A stretch of DNA of 62,879 nucleotides from JACRLV01 sp045863555. Its GTDB lineage: Bacteria > Planctomycetota > Phycisphaerae > UBA1845 > Fen-1342. Below are positions 16,312-25,220 of the stretch, in pieces. Below the pieces are notes generated by a model. It did not search any database and had not been told where the DNA came from. It worked only from the letters and a program-made list of their open reading frames with translations. Location of the stretch: the NCBI GenBank assembly GCA_045863555.1, contig BTUU01000026.1, forward strand, positions 1-62,879, written 5' to 3'. The stretch's first letter is position 1; each line of letters opens with the position of its first letter. Both the position numbers and the translations under genes were made by a program.

Positions 16312-17415
16312 ATGAAGATTCTCAACCGCTATATCGCGCGTTCGTTTCTCGGCTCGTACGCGATCCTGATCCTGCTCGGGGTCGGTCTGTACATCCTGTT
16401 CGACCTGATGGCGAACATGGACGAATTCACGAAGAACCCGGATGACAGCGGGACGCGCGTGATGTGGTTGATGTGGGATTTTTACTCCCACAACATCCCT
16501 CTTTACTATTCGCAGCTCGGCGGGCCGGTGATGTCGTTCGCGGCGGCGTACACGCTGGCGATGATGCTGCGCAAGAACGAGATGGTGGCGATGGTGGCGG
16601 CGGGCGTGCGGCTGCACCATTTCGCGCTGCCGATCATCGCCTCCGCGTGCCTGCTGATCGCGATCTGGGTGGTGAATCGCGAATTCGTGATTCCGGCGTT
16701 TGCGGAGAAGATCGCGCGAACGAAGGAGGACGTGATCGGCGGGCGGGAGACCGGGGTCGCGTGCGCGTTTGACGACCGGAACGCGATTCTGACGGCGTCG
16801 CGTTTTTATCCGGTCGAGGGGCGGCTCGGGTTCGTGCGGATCATCGCCCCGGACGAGAGCGGCGCGCCGCGGTACCTCATTGAAGCGGACGCGGCGGAAT
16901 GGGATGCGGCCCGCGGGACGTGGCGGCTGGAGCGCGGACGGCGGTACTCGAACCTCGCTCAGGAGAGCCGGCCGGGCGTGGACACGGTGGGCAGCGTAAA
17001 TGCGCCGGTGCCGATTGATGAGTATGCCTTTGGCCTTACGCCGGAGCAGGTGGTGCTGCGGCGCGGGTCTCAATGGGGCGATCTGCTGAGCATTCGCGAC
17101 CTGAACGTGCTTCGGCTGAGCCGGCATGTGCCGAACCGGCTCGCGATCGAGATGAGCCTGCACCGGCGGGCGACGGAGCCGATCGTGCAGCTCGTGCTGC
17201 TGCTCCTGGCGATCCCGTTCTTCCTATCCCGGGCGCCGGCGAATGTGCTGGCCGGTGGAGGGAAGGCGCTGCTGATGTCCGGCGTGTTCTTCCTGTTCGT
17301 CTTCGTCTCGGGGAGCCTGGTGAAGGACCCGGGGCTTGCGGCGCTGTTTGCGTGGCTTCCGATCCTCGTTTTCGGACCCTGGGCGGCCGCGCAGCTTGCA
17401 AACGTGAAGACCTGA
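16312..17415 (+). CDS. LptF/LptG (YjgP/YjgQ) family lipopolysaccharide export permease
   Basis: The 367-residue protein has the layout of the LPS transporter permeases: three membrane segments near the N-terminus (from YAILILLGVGLYILFDLMAN), a soluble beta-jellyroll of about 150 residues in the middle (residues 135-270), and three membrane segments at the C-terminus (VQLVLLLLAIPFFLSR onward). With LptB and a second permease it would extract LPS from the inner membrane and pass it to LptC/LptA. F and G cannot be told apart with confidence here, and no partner gene is present in the window. It follows fumC by 7 bases. Confidence 0.82.
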   Translation: MKILNRYIARSFLGSYAILILLGVGLYILFDLMANMDEFTKNPDDSGTRVMWLMWDFYSHNIPLYYSQLGGPVMSFAAAYTLAMMLRKNEMVAMVAAGVRLHHFALPIIASACLLIAIWVVNREFVIPAFAEKIARTKEDVIGGRETGVACAFDDRNAILTASRFYPVEGRLGFVRIIAPDESGAPRYLIEADAAEWDAARGTWRLERGRRYSNLAQESRPGVDTVGSVNAPVPIDEYAFGLTPEQVVLRRGSQWGDLLSIRDLNVLRLSRHVPNRLAIEMSLHRRATEPIVQLVLLLLAIPFFLSRAPANVLAGGGKALLMSGVFFLFVFVSGSLVKDPGLAALFAWLPILVFGPWAAAQLANVKT

Positions 17416-17581
17416 CGCTGCGCCGGTCGGGGGCTTGAGCGTCCGATTTCCGTCGATTCATGCGGAAAATCTCTGGCAGGTGGCGGCCCGGCCGCCTAGT
17501 ATTGGGTGCATGCGAACCCCGGGGGGATCGCACGGGTTTCACGCCCGGTTTCATCCACTCACATTTTCTGGGAGCTACGAC

Positions 17582-20407
17582 ATGCAGAAGAGAGTCGTGG
17601 TCGGCATGCTGTCATTGGCGGCCGTCGGAAGCGGCGTGCTGATGGCGAATGCGGACGGTATCGCGCGAACGATGCAGTCCGTTCCGGTTCAGCAGTCGGA
17701 TGCGCTGCCGGCGGGCCTCGAACGCCTGCGCGCGGCGTATCCGACGGTGCAGTTCAACACATACCTCGACCGCGTCCGGGCGGTCTATGGGACGCCGATG
17801 ACCGAGGGCGCGACGGCCGACGAAGCGGCCGCGGCGTTCTGGGCGAGTTATTCGGACGTTTTCGGCATTCCGGGTCTGTCTTTGAACGTTCGCGACGTGG
17901 CGGACACGAACTTCGCGCGGCAGACCGTGTTCATGTACCAGCAGACGCTGGCGGGCCTGCCGGTGGAGTACACCGTCGGGCGGGTCCTGGTGAACAACCA
18001 GATCGGGCGGGTGGTGTACGCGGCGGGTATTTTTGCCGATCCGCCGACGCTGGGCTTCGGTGAGATGACGGTGAGCGCGGAAGACGCGATCCTGACGGCT
18101 TCACTGCACGAGGCCGCGATCGGCGAAGATCCGCGCGACCCGATGGTTGAGTGGATGGCACCGGAACTGGTCGTCTACGCTGGGACGCCCGAGGAGATGG
18201 GCGCGGGCGGCTTCGGCGAGGCCGTGCGGGCGTGGAAGGTCACGGGCGACAACAACGTCCTCGAGCACGCCAACCGCAAGACGTTCTTCGTCGACGCGTC
18301 GAGCGGCCAGATCGTCGCGGTTCGCAACGAGATTCTGCACACGGACGTGTCGGGGACGGTGCAGGGGATGGCGTCGCCGGGAACGCTGCCGGACATGGCG
18401 AGCAACCCGCCGACGATGCAGAACATTCCGGAGATTCGCGTTTCGATCACGGGCGGGAGCAATGCGTTCGCCAACCGTGACGGGGAGTTCACGATCCCGA
18501 ACGGCGGCACGGCGCCGGTGACGGTGACGACGAACGTCAGCAGCGGCATGTGGGTCGACGTGAACAACAGCGCGGGCGCGGAGATGTCGCTGAGCCAGTC
18601 GGTGACGCCGCCCGGGCCGGCGAACCTCGTGTTCAACGCGACACCGACGGCACTGAACACGGCCCAGGTGAACGCGCTGATTCACACGGACCTGATCCAC
18701 AATTTCGTGAAGGATCGGACGACGTGGACGGCGCTGGACACGGTCATGCCGGCGAACGTGAATATTGCCAGCACCTGCAACGCGTTCTACAACGGGTCGT
18801 CGATCAACTTCTATCAGATCGGCGGCGGCTGCAACAACACGGCGTACTCTTCGGTTGTGGCGCATGAGTATGGTCACCACATCGTCAACCGCCTCGGCCT
18901 CGCGCAGGGCGCGTTCGGCGAAGGTTTCGGCGATTCGTGCTCGGTGCTGCTCTATAACGACCCCGTAATCGGCCGGTTCTTCCGGACGACGGGCTCGCCG
19001 GTGCGCGACTATTCGCCGGGTATCCCCGACGATCCGTATCCGTGCCAGGCGAGCTGCAACGGCCAAGTTCACTGCTGCGGCGAGATTCTGGGCGGCATGT
19101 GGGAAGACATCCGGGCGAATTTCGTAACGCAGTACGGGCTGGAGAATGGGCTTACGCTGGTGCGACAACTGTTCGTCGACTGGATGCAGATTTCGCTCGG
19201 CGGGCAGGGCTCGAACTCGGCTCACCCGGCGCTGGTCACGGAAATCCTGGTCGCGGACGACACCGACGGCGATCTCGCGAACGGATCGCCGAATTACGCG
19301 ATCATCTGCGCGGCGGCTGGGCTGCACCTCATCAACTGCCCGCCGCTGTCGCTGGTCACGTTCGAGTTCCCCGACGGTCTCCCGGCTTCGATCGCGCCGG
19401 AGACGGCGACGACGATCCGGGTCAACGTGCTGCCGCTCGCGGGGACGCCGACGCCCGGAACCGGCACGATCAGCTACCGGATCAGCGGCGGCTCGTGGAC
19501 GACGGCGGCGATGACGCAGGGCGCGCCGAATAACTACACGGCGAACCTGCCGCTGCTCACGTGCGGCCAGCGGCTCGATTATTACTTCACGAGCGGTTCG
19601 TCCGGTGGAAACGCGACGTCGCCGGGGAACGCGCCAACGTCGTTCTACAGCGCGCTGTCGTCGTACGGGCTGGTTGAGAACTTCGCGGATGCATTCGAGA
19701 CCAGCCTGGGCTGGACCGCGGGCGTCGCGGGTGACACGGCCACGACGGGCATCTGGACGCGCGTCAACCCGAACGGGACGGCTGCGCAGCCGGAGGATGA
19801 CCACACTCCCGCGCCGGGCACGATGTGCTTCGTGACGGGCCAGGGTTCGGCGGGCGGCGCGGTCGGCGAGAACGACGTCGACGGCGGGACGACGACGCTG
19901 CTGAGCCCGGTCTTCAATTTGAGCGCTGCTGCGGAACCGACCGTCGAATACTGGCGCTGGTACTCGAACACGGCCGGCGCCTCGCCGAACGCGGACACGT
20001 TCCGCGTTCAAATCACGAGCAATGGCACGACGTGGGTCGCGCTCGAAACGGTCGGCCCCACGGGCGACGAGGTTTCGGGCGGCTGGTTCTTCCGTTCGTT
20101 CCGCGTGGCGGACTTCGTCACGCCGAGCGCGACGGTTCGCGTGCGGTTCATCGCGGATGACGCGGGCAGCGGCTCGATTATCGAGGCCGCGGTCGATGAC
20201 TTCCGCATCTACTCGGCGGACTGCAACCCGCCGGCGAGCTGCCCGGGCGATCTGGACGGCGACAACGACATCGACATCGGTGACCTGTCGCTGCTGCTGA
20301 GCGCGTTCGGCGGCACGGGGCCGGTGGGCGACCTGGATGAAGACGGCGACGTCGACATCAGCGACCTGGCGGCGATTCTGAGCGTGTTCGGGACGCCGTG
20401 CCCGTAA
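17582..20407 (+). CDS. Secreted zinc metalloprotease with C-terminal dockerin-like repeats
   Basis: From ATG 17582 (GGGAGC about 8 bases upstream) the protein has 941 residues and begins with a signal peptide (MQKRVVVGMLSLAAVGSGVL). A propeptide-like region of about 200 residues resembles the FTP/PepSY prodomains of secreted metalloproteases. The catalytic motif is HEYGH at 428-432, followed by GEGFGD with Glu447 as the likely third zinc ligand, as in the M36/thermolysin clan, although the distance between them is shorter than in fungalysins. Beta-sandwich domains follow, and the C-terminus carries two dockerin-like loops (CPGDLDGDNDIDIGDLSLLL, then GDVDISDLAAILSVFGTPCP). It is exported and probably matures by removal of the propeptide. 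A longer frame from 17435 has no signal peptide and was not used. A strong terminator follows at 20445. Confidence 0.87.
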   Translation: MQKRVVVGMLSLAAVGSGVLMANADGIARTMQSVPVQQSDALPAGLERLRAAYPTVQFNTYLDRVRAVYGTPMTEGATADEAAAAFWASYSDVFGIPGLSLNVRDVADTNFARQTVFMYQQTLAGLPVEYTVGRVLVNNQIGRVVYAAGIFADPPTLGFGEMTVSAEDAILTASLHEAAIGEDPRDPMVEWMAPELVVYAGTPEEMGAGGFGEAVRAWKVTGDNNVLEHANRKTFFVDASSGQIVAVRNEILHTDVSGTVQGMASPGTLPDMASNPPTMQNIPEIRVSITGGSNAFANRDGEFTIPNGGTAPVTVTTNVSSGMWVDVNNSAGAEMSLSQSVTPPGPANLVFNATPTALNTAQVNALIHTDLIHNFVKDRTTWTALDTVMPANVNIASTCNAFYNGSSINFYQIGGGCNNTAYSSVVAHEYGHHIVNRLGLAQGAFGEGFGDSCSVLLYNDPVIGRFFRTTGSPVRDYSPGIPDDPYPCQASCNGQVHCCGEILGGMWEDIRANFVTQYGLENGLTLVRQLFVDWMQISLGGQGSNSAHPALVTEILVADDTDGDLANGSPNYAIICAAAGLHLINCPPLSLVTFEFPDGLPASIAPETATTIRVNVLPLAGTPTPGTGTISYRISGGSWTTAAMTQGAPNNYTANLPLLTCGQRLDYYFTSGSSGGNATSPGNAPTSFYSALSSYGLVENFADAFETSLGWTAGVAGDTATTGIWTRVNPNGTAAQPEDDHTPAPGTMCFVTGQGSAGGAVGENDVDGGTTTLLSPVFNLSAAAEPTVEYWRWYSNTAGASPNADTFRVQITSNGTTWVALETVGPTGDEVSGGWFFRSFRVADFVTPSATVRVRFIADDAGSGSIIEAAVDDFRIYSADCNPPASCPGDLDGDNDIDIGDLSLLLSAFGGTGPVGDLDEDGDVDISDLAAILSVFGTPCP

Positions 20408-20444
20408 GGGACGACGTTTCGGATTGAGTGATTGACATCAACGG

Positions 20445-20482
20445 ACGCCGCGGGTCATTGCGACCCGCGGCGTTCGTGTTTT
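20445..20482 (+). terminator. Intrinsic terminator after the metalloprotease gene
   Basis: A perfect 12-bp stem (ACGCCGCGGGTC pairing with GACCCGCGGCGT) with a 5-base loop is followed by TCGTGTTTT. It starts 38 bases after the stop codon of the protease gene. Confidence 0.8.
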
Positions 20483-20536
20483 CCGGGGTTGCGCGCGGGC
20501 CGCCGATGACGATCAGCGATCGGGCACGCGGCTCTC

Positions 20537-21748
20537 ATGTCGCCCATCCTGACACTCCCCGCAAACGGTAGCCAGGATACGATGCACACCGAGTGCGAGC
20601 GGAGTAAGTGGATGTTGCGCGGGGATTCCGAGACCGCCTGGATAGACGCACACGGTCGAGTTGCACTCGACTGGGCCTGCTTGGGGTGCGGCTACAACCT
20701 GCGGACTCGACCCGTGAGCGGAGAATGCCCCGAGTGCGGTGTTCCGGTGGTTCACTCCGCGCCACTCCACGAACGTCCTAAGGCGGCACTGCGACGGTTT
20801 CGCAATGCGACGGTGCTGCTCGGGGTTGCAGCAATCGGTGCGGTGCTGCTTCCGCGCGGATATTACGCGCTGGTGGATGCCATCCGCCCTCCTTCGGTGG
20901 ACTACCGGGATATTCCAATAGGTCAAAACATTCACCTATGCCCGTGGTCTCCCGGTGCCGATATCGTTGGGTCCCTACTAAAGTTCGCTACCGCGCTTCT
21001 TGCATTCGTTGCATTGCGCGCGTACGCACGCACTTTTTCGGGGCTCGGCTTGTCAATCGGCGGGCTGAGAGTGTTTCCACCAACCCTCTGGTGGGCGGCG
21101 ACCCTCCTGGCGACCGCTACTGCGGTTTCCGAAACCGTGGGCTGGTTCCCCGCCATTCGGTCCGCGTGCAACGTCGCGAATGCAGTTACGACCGCGTTTG
21201 GTGTCTTGCTAAACGCTGCGCTGGTGCTCGCGGTAATTCTCAGCCTCGTGCGTGTACTCACCGCTGCGCACCGTCGGCGGCTCAGATACTTCGCGCGCAT
21301 CTGCGCGATCGCGACGATACTGGTCGGTGCGGCAATCATCGGTCGTGACGCATTGGGCACCGTCTGGTTTCTGAGTGGGCCGGCCGAACCGAAACTGTGG
21401 ATTACAACCCTCGCCGCGTCCGGCGCGCCGCCCGATTACGTCATCATTCAGCGGTGGACCAATTACGCAACGCGGGCAACGACCGCGCCCGCGGACGCCC
21501 TCGTACAAATGGACGCTTACCTCAAGAGTCTCAAGTCGAGTTCGCCAAGAGCTTGGATGCTTGAGGCGTACATGCGGATCGAAGGGTGGGCGCACTGGCC
21601 TGCGGTCGCGACGGGGCTGGCGCTGCTGGCATTGCTTATCGTCGTCGCCGGCGTTGCCCACCGATCCATGGCCTTACAAATTACCCATTCGGCAGAATCA
21701 CGGCCTTGCCCGCCTGCCAGTTCGCGACCGCCGCCAGCGCTTCGTTGA
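20537..21748 (+). CDS. Multi-pass membrane protein with N-terminal zinc ribbon
   Basis: I do not recognise a named family beyond the zinc ribbon. Residues 48-70 form a ribbon (CLGCGYNLRTRPVSGECPEC), followed by about six membrane segments (LLGVAAIGAVLLP, LLKFATALLAFVALRAYA, LWWAATLLATATAV and others). The first ATG is at 20537; an ATG at 20582 with AGGA just before it is an equally good start. The last 20 or so codons (from ITHSAESR) are the reverse complement of the end of the convergent alcohol dehydrogenase gene. The frame therefore runs 68 bases into that gene, and the true protein may once have ended earlier. Base composition is milder than in the neighbouring genes. Function unknown. 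Confidence 0.7.
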   Translation: MSPILTLPANGSQDTMHTECERSKWMLRGDSETAWIDAHGRVALDWACLGCGYNLRTRPVSGECPECGVPVVHSAPLHERPKAALRRFRNATVLLGVAAIGAVLLPRGYYALVDAIRPPSVDYRDIPIGQNIHLCPWSPGADIVGSLLKFATALLAFVALRAYARTFSGLGLSIGGLRVFPPTLWWAATLLATATAVSETVGWFPAIRSACNVANAVTTAFGVLLNAALVLAVILSLVRVLTAAHRRRLRYFARICAIATILVGAAIIGRDALGTVWFLSGPAEPKLWITTLAASGAPPDYVIIQRWTNYATRATTAPADALVQMDAYLKSLKSSSPRAWMLEAYMRIEGWAHWPAVATGLALLALLIVVAGVAHRSMALQITHSAESRPCPPASSRPPPALR

Positions 21749-22802
21749 CCTGCGAGAGGCCGAAGCGGTGCGTGATCTGCTCGTGGAACGGGTAGCGGTC
21801 GCGGCGGGTGCGGAGGAATTCGAGGGCGATCGTCCAGTGCTGCGGCTCGCTGCCCCAGGTGCCGAGGACGGTCAGCTCTTTTCGCGTGATGACGTGCGGG
21901 TTGAGCATCGTCGGGCCCGCATCGCCGTAGTGGCCGAGGACGAGGTACTTGCCGCCGTCGCGGGCGAGGTCCCAGCCTTCGGCGACGGCCGCGGGGATGC
22001 CCACGCACTCGACGACCACGTCCGCGCCGAGGCCGCCCGTCGCGTCGAGGACGAGCTTGCGCCGCTCGGCCGGGTCGCGGACTTCGTCGATGTCGATCGT
22101 CAGGTCCGCGCCGAAGCGGCGGCAGCGTTCGAGGCGCTCCCGCGGGCCGCCGATGACGATCAGCGGCCGGGCGCCGGCTTCCTTGGCGATGGCGAGCGCG
22201 GCCAGGCCGACAGGGCCGCTGCCCTGGATGAGTACGCTTTCGGCCCATTGCATATTCAGCTTCTCGAAGCCGTGCACGGCCGTGACGAGCGCGCAGCCTG
22301 CGCCGATCAGCGCTTCACTCGGCAGATCGTCGGGAAGCTTGAAGACCGGCGTGTCGGCGTAGAGGAAGTGGTACTGCGAGTAGCCGCCGAGCAAGTGCGG
22401 GGCCTTGTCCGAGCTGAGGCTGACGCCGTAGGCCGTGCGGTTCAGACAGCGGCTAGGCAGACGATAAACGCGGCAATAGCGGCACTGTTTGCACGTCCGG
22501 CCCACGGTGAAGCTGACGCGGTCGCCGATCGCCAGCGGCCGGCCGAGCCAGTCGTTGGTGGTGCTGCTGCCCATGGCGGCGATGCGGCCGGTGGTTTCAT
22601 GGCCGAGGATGAGCGGGAGGGGGATCTTGAGCTGGCCCTTGTGCAGGTGGACGTCGGTGCCGCACATTCCGGCGAGTTCGACTTCGAGGAGCAGCTCGCC
22701 GGGCTTGAGGTCGCCGGGGAGCGCGAATTCGCGGTTGACGATGGGCTGGTTGAAGCCGGTCATGACGGCGCAGCAACTAGTGGCGGGTAATGATGCGGGC
22801 AT
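21681..22802 (-). CDS. Zinc-dependent alcohol dehydrogenase (MDR superfamily)
   Basis: The 373-residue protein has the catalytic zinc site of medium-chain dehydrogenases (GMCGTDVH at about 45-52 and GHETTG about 20 residues later), a four-cysteine structural-zinc lobe (CKQCRYC ... SRC), and a Rossmann fold with GSGPVGLAALAIAKEAGA. It should oxidise an alcohol or reduce an aldehyde with NAD(P); the substrate cannot be read, and sorbitol- or threonine-dehydrogenase-like activities are possible. GGAG about 9 bases upstream supports ATG 22802; a second ATG at 22763 (MTGFNQPIV) is possible. It converges with and overlaps the zinc-ribbon membrane protein gene by 68 bases. Confidence 0.85.
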   Translation of the reverse strand: MPASLPATSCCAVMTGFNQPIVNREFALPGDLKPGELLLEVELAGMCGTDVHLHKGQLKIPLPLILGHETTGRIAAMGSSTTNDWLGRPLAIGDRVSFTVGRTCKQCRYCRVYRLPSRCLNRTAYGVSLSSDKAPHLLGGYSQYHFLYADTPVFKLPDDLPSEALIGAGCALVTAVHGFEKLNMQWAESVLIQGSGPVGLAALAIAKEAGARPLIVIGGPRERLERCRRFGADLTIDIDEVRDPAERRKLVLDATGGLGADVVVECVGIPAAVAEGWDLARDGGKYLVLGHYGDAGPTMLNPHVITRKELTVLGTWGSEPQHWTIALEFLRTRRDRYPFHEQITHRFGLSQVNEALAAVANWQAGKAVILPNG

Positions 22803-23060
22803 TGCATTGGCTCCAGTGCTCGAACGCGATTCCAGTTCCGGCGAGATACCGGATGATATGTCATCGACTCCGGATCATGAATCAACCTGTGAGCGAACGA
22901 AACTGGATCCGGCAAGCTCGATCGAGAGTCGATCGGAACAGAAGGTTGCGCTTTTTCGCGCAATCGCTGGATCTTGGCAGCCCCGCTTGCACGGAGTGTC
23001 TCGCGCGTTGATAGTCAAGGTAGCCGGTCATTTCCCAGTTCCTGAGCACGGAGGTTCCTC

Positions 23061-23936
23061 ATGAGAGCCGGACGACTCGGTTTGCTTTTGCTTCTCCTCC
23101 ACCTTCCTGCAATTGGGCAGACGACGGTCCGCTTCGTGCTCCTTGAGCCGCCAGACGACGTGCCGCCGCCAGGGATGCTCATCCTGGACATCGAACTTGA
23201 GGTGGAACCCAATCACGCGTGGCTAACGGGTACGGTGAATATTCACGCGGTCGGGGGCAGTCGATTCATTTACGCCGACGATCCGAATCAACCGGTTCGA
23301 AATCCCGGAAGCGAAAACCCGTATGTGTGCGCGGTAAGCGCGCCGCTCCCGCGGCTCGGATCAGAGCGGTTCGACAATGGCCACGCGGCGTTGATCGGTC
23401 AGGAGTGTCCCGCCCCGAGTCTGATTCCTTCTTTCGAGGAGACGCACCTGGGCGTGAGCTGGTACGACGAACGGCTCCTTCCCTGCTGGGAGCGCGAGTG
23501 GCGAAGCGGCGCAGTCGCCAGGATCGCGATTCAACTCGATCCATCGGAGGAGTGTTCCGGCGAAACCTCTTGCTGCTACACGGTCTACGAGCCGGGTGCA
23601 CCCATCGACGCGACTCCGATCCTCATTGCGAATTGCCCCGATTCGATCCACCCTGAATTCCGACATTGGGGATTCGCCTGGGGCGAGTGTCTGGCACCGC
23701 TTGGGACGATGTACGGACGTAGTTGGACGCTTGCCAGAACGCCGAACGCCGATAGTTGTCGCTTCGACCTGACAGGCGACCGCCGGATCGGCATCGACGA
23801 TCTGACCCATGTGCTCAGCTCTTTCGGGACCACACAAATGGACTCCGAATTCAACCCGCTCGTGGACTTCGATCGCGATGGGCAAGTCGGCCTTCAGGAT
23901 CTGGCCGATTTCCTGGCGCACTGGGACAGTCTCTGA
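23061..23936 (+). CDS. Secreted protein with C-terminal dockerin-like repeats, N-terminal part unassigned
   Basis: The 291-residue protein begins with a short signal peptide (MRAGRLGLLLLLLHLPAIGQ), preceded by GGAGG 7 bases before the ATG. The middle (residues 25-215) is a beta-rich region with cysteines (for example CSGETSCCYTVY) that I cannot assign. The C-terminus has two calcium-loop repeats (CRFDLTGDRRIGIDDLTHVL, then DFDRDGQVGLQDLADFLAHW). Unlike most others in this window it lacks a cysteine at the very end. It is probably exported. The 297 bases upstream hold no gene. Confidence 0.75.
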   Translation: MRAGRLGLLLLLLHLPAIGQTTVRFVLLEPPDDVPPPGMLILDIELEVEPNHAWLTGTVNIHAVGGSRFIYADDPNQPVRNPGSENPYVCAVSAPLPRLGSERFDNGHAALIGQECPAPSLIPSFEETHLGVSWYDERLLPCWEREWRSGAVARIAIQLDPSEECSGETSCCYTVYEPGAPIDATPILIANCPDSIHPEFRHWGFAWGECLAPLGTMYGRSWTLARTPNADSCRFDLTGDRRIGIDDLTHVLSSFGTTQMDSEFNPLVDFDRDGQVGLQDLADFLAHWDSL

Positions 23937-24034
23937 TTCGGCGGCGCCGACTGCGAACGCGTCTCGACCTGCCACATGATGTAGTGCCTTTCTGTGGCGG
24001 GCCCTCAATGTATAACAATTCGGCGAAGATCGTA

Positions 24035-24064
24035 TTGCGAATCGGTTCATTTCTCGTATATACT
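24035..24064 (+). promoter_or_regulatory. Candidate sigma-70-type promoter for the phosphorylase/deaminase pair
   Basis: TTGCGA (24035-24040) and TATACT (24059-24064) are separated by 18 bases, in a gene-free and relatively AT-rich stretch about 160 bases upstream of the ATG at 24222. The fit to the -35/-10 consensus is good, but promoter rules in this phylum are poorly known. Confidence 0.45.
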
Positions 24065-24221
24065 GGCGTTGCACGTTTTGAGCATCAAACGGCCCGGGAT
24101 CGGCGAAATTCCCCGGCCGTCGGCGTTTCGTGAACCGTTGGCGCGGTCGGACGACGCAGCACCGTCGGTCGGCTGATTTTCGGGCTCGGCGAGCCTACGC
24201 TCTCCGAGGGAGGATTGTTTC

Positions 24222-25220
24222 ATGAATCCGACCCTTGCGTGCATTGGCGGAACCGCGGCGTATGACCTGCTCCGCGACGGCGCCTTCGTTGCCCACCGGC
24301 TCGGCGCACAGAAAACGCCGTTCGGCGAATCACAACCCGTCTTCCTCTGCGAGTCGCGTTTCGGCCAGTTCTATTTCCTCTCGCGGCACGGCGAATCGGG
24401 GTACGAGCTTGCGCCAAGTTTCGTGAATTACCGGGCGAATCTTTACGCGCTGAAGGACCTCGGCGTGCGGTCGATCGTCTCGTGGAGCGAGACGCGCGCG
24501 ATCTCGCACAACTACCGGATCGGCGAGTTCGTTCTCGTGAGCGACATCATCGACGAAACGATCTCGCGGCCACGGACGTTCTTTGAGAACCAGGGGCTGG
24601 GCGTCGTCCGACAGTGGCCGGTGTTCTGTCCGAGCCTGCGGTCGGCGCTGGCGACGGCGATCAAAGAGGATGGCTCTTTTGTCGCGGACCAGGGCGTCTA
24701 CGTGTGCATCGAGGGACCGCGGCGCGAGACACCCGCCGAGGTCCGCAAGTACGCCGCGTTCGGGGGCGAACTGGTCGGCACGACGCTCGCGCCGGAAGTG
24801 TTCCTCGCGAAAGAACTTCAGCTCTGCTACGCGAGCGTGTGCTATGTCGCCGGCTACGCGGAGAACGGGAGCGATTTCAAGCCGTTCGAGAACGGCCGCA
24901 TCCTCGACCTCGAGACGCAGGCCCGCCGCGCAAAGGCCGCGGTTGAGAAACTGCCGCGGATGCTGGAGCGGCTGACGGATGTCATTCGCCGGACGCCGGG
25001 CGTGTGCCGATGCGATTCCTCGATGCAGCATCACATCGCAAGCGGACAGATCGGCATTGACTGGCGCACGTGGTTCGAGGGTGAGAACACGCCCGCCTCG
25101 TCGCCGGACGTGCCGGCTGCGGTCACGGCCGCGATGTTCATTCCGTCGCTGCGGCGGCCCGATCCGGCCGCGTACCCCGACGCGTACGACGACTATCCCT
25201 ACGACAGCCATTCGCCGTGA
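24222..25220 (+). CDS. Methylthioadenosine phosphorylase-like purine nucleoside phosphorylase, substrate uncertain
   Basis: The 332-residue protein belongs to the MTAP/PNP group: CIGGTAAYDLL near the N-terminus, RHGESGYELAPSFVNYRANL (55-74), VCIEGPRRETPAE, and TTLAPEVFLAKELQLCYASV (187-206). Such enzymes split a nucleoside with phosphate into base and sugar 1-phosphate. The two aspartates that read the 6-amino group of adenine in human MTAP (Asp220 and Asp222) align by eye with Gly211 and Ala213, so ordinary MTA may not be the substrate. GGGAGGA precedes the ATG at 24222. The stop codon overlaps the GTG start of the amidohydrolase (GTGA), which implies tight coupling: this enzyme probably works on the deaminase's product or on a related nucleoside. 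Confidence 0.8.
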   Translation: MNPTLACIGGTAAYDLLRDGAFVAHRLGAQKTPFGESQPVFLCESRFGQFYFLSRHGESGYELAPSFVNYRANLYALKDLGVRSIVSWSETRAISHNYRIGEFVLVSDIIDETISRPRTFFENQGLGVVRQWPVFCPSLRSALATAIKEDGSFVADQGVYVCIEGPRRETPAEVRKYAAFGGELVGTTLAPEVFLAKELQLCYASVCYVAGYAENGSDFKPFENGRILDLETQARRAKAAVEKLPRMLERLTDVIRRTPGVCRCDSSMQHHIASGQIGIDWRTWFEGENTPASSPDVPAAVTAAMFIPSLRRPDPAAYPDAYDDYPYDSHSP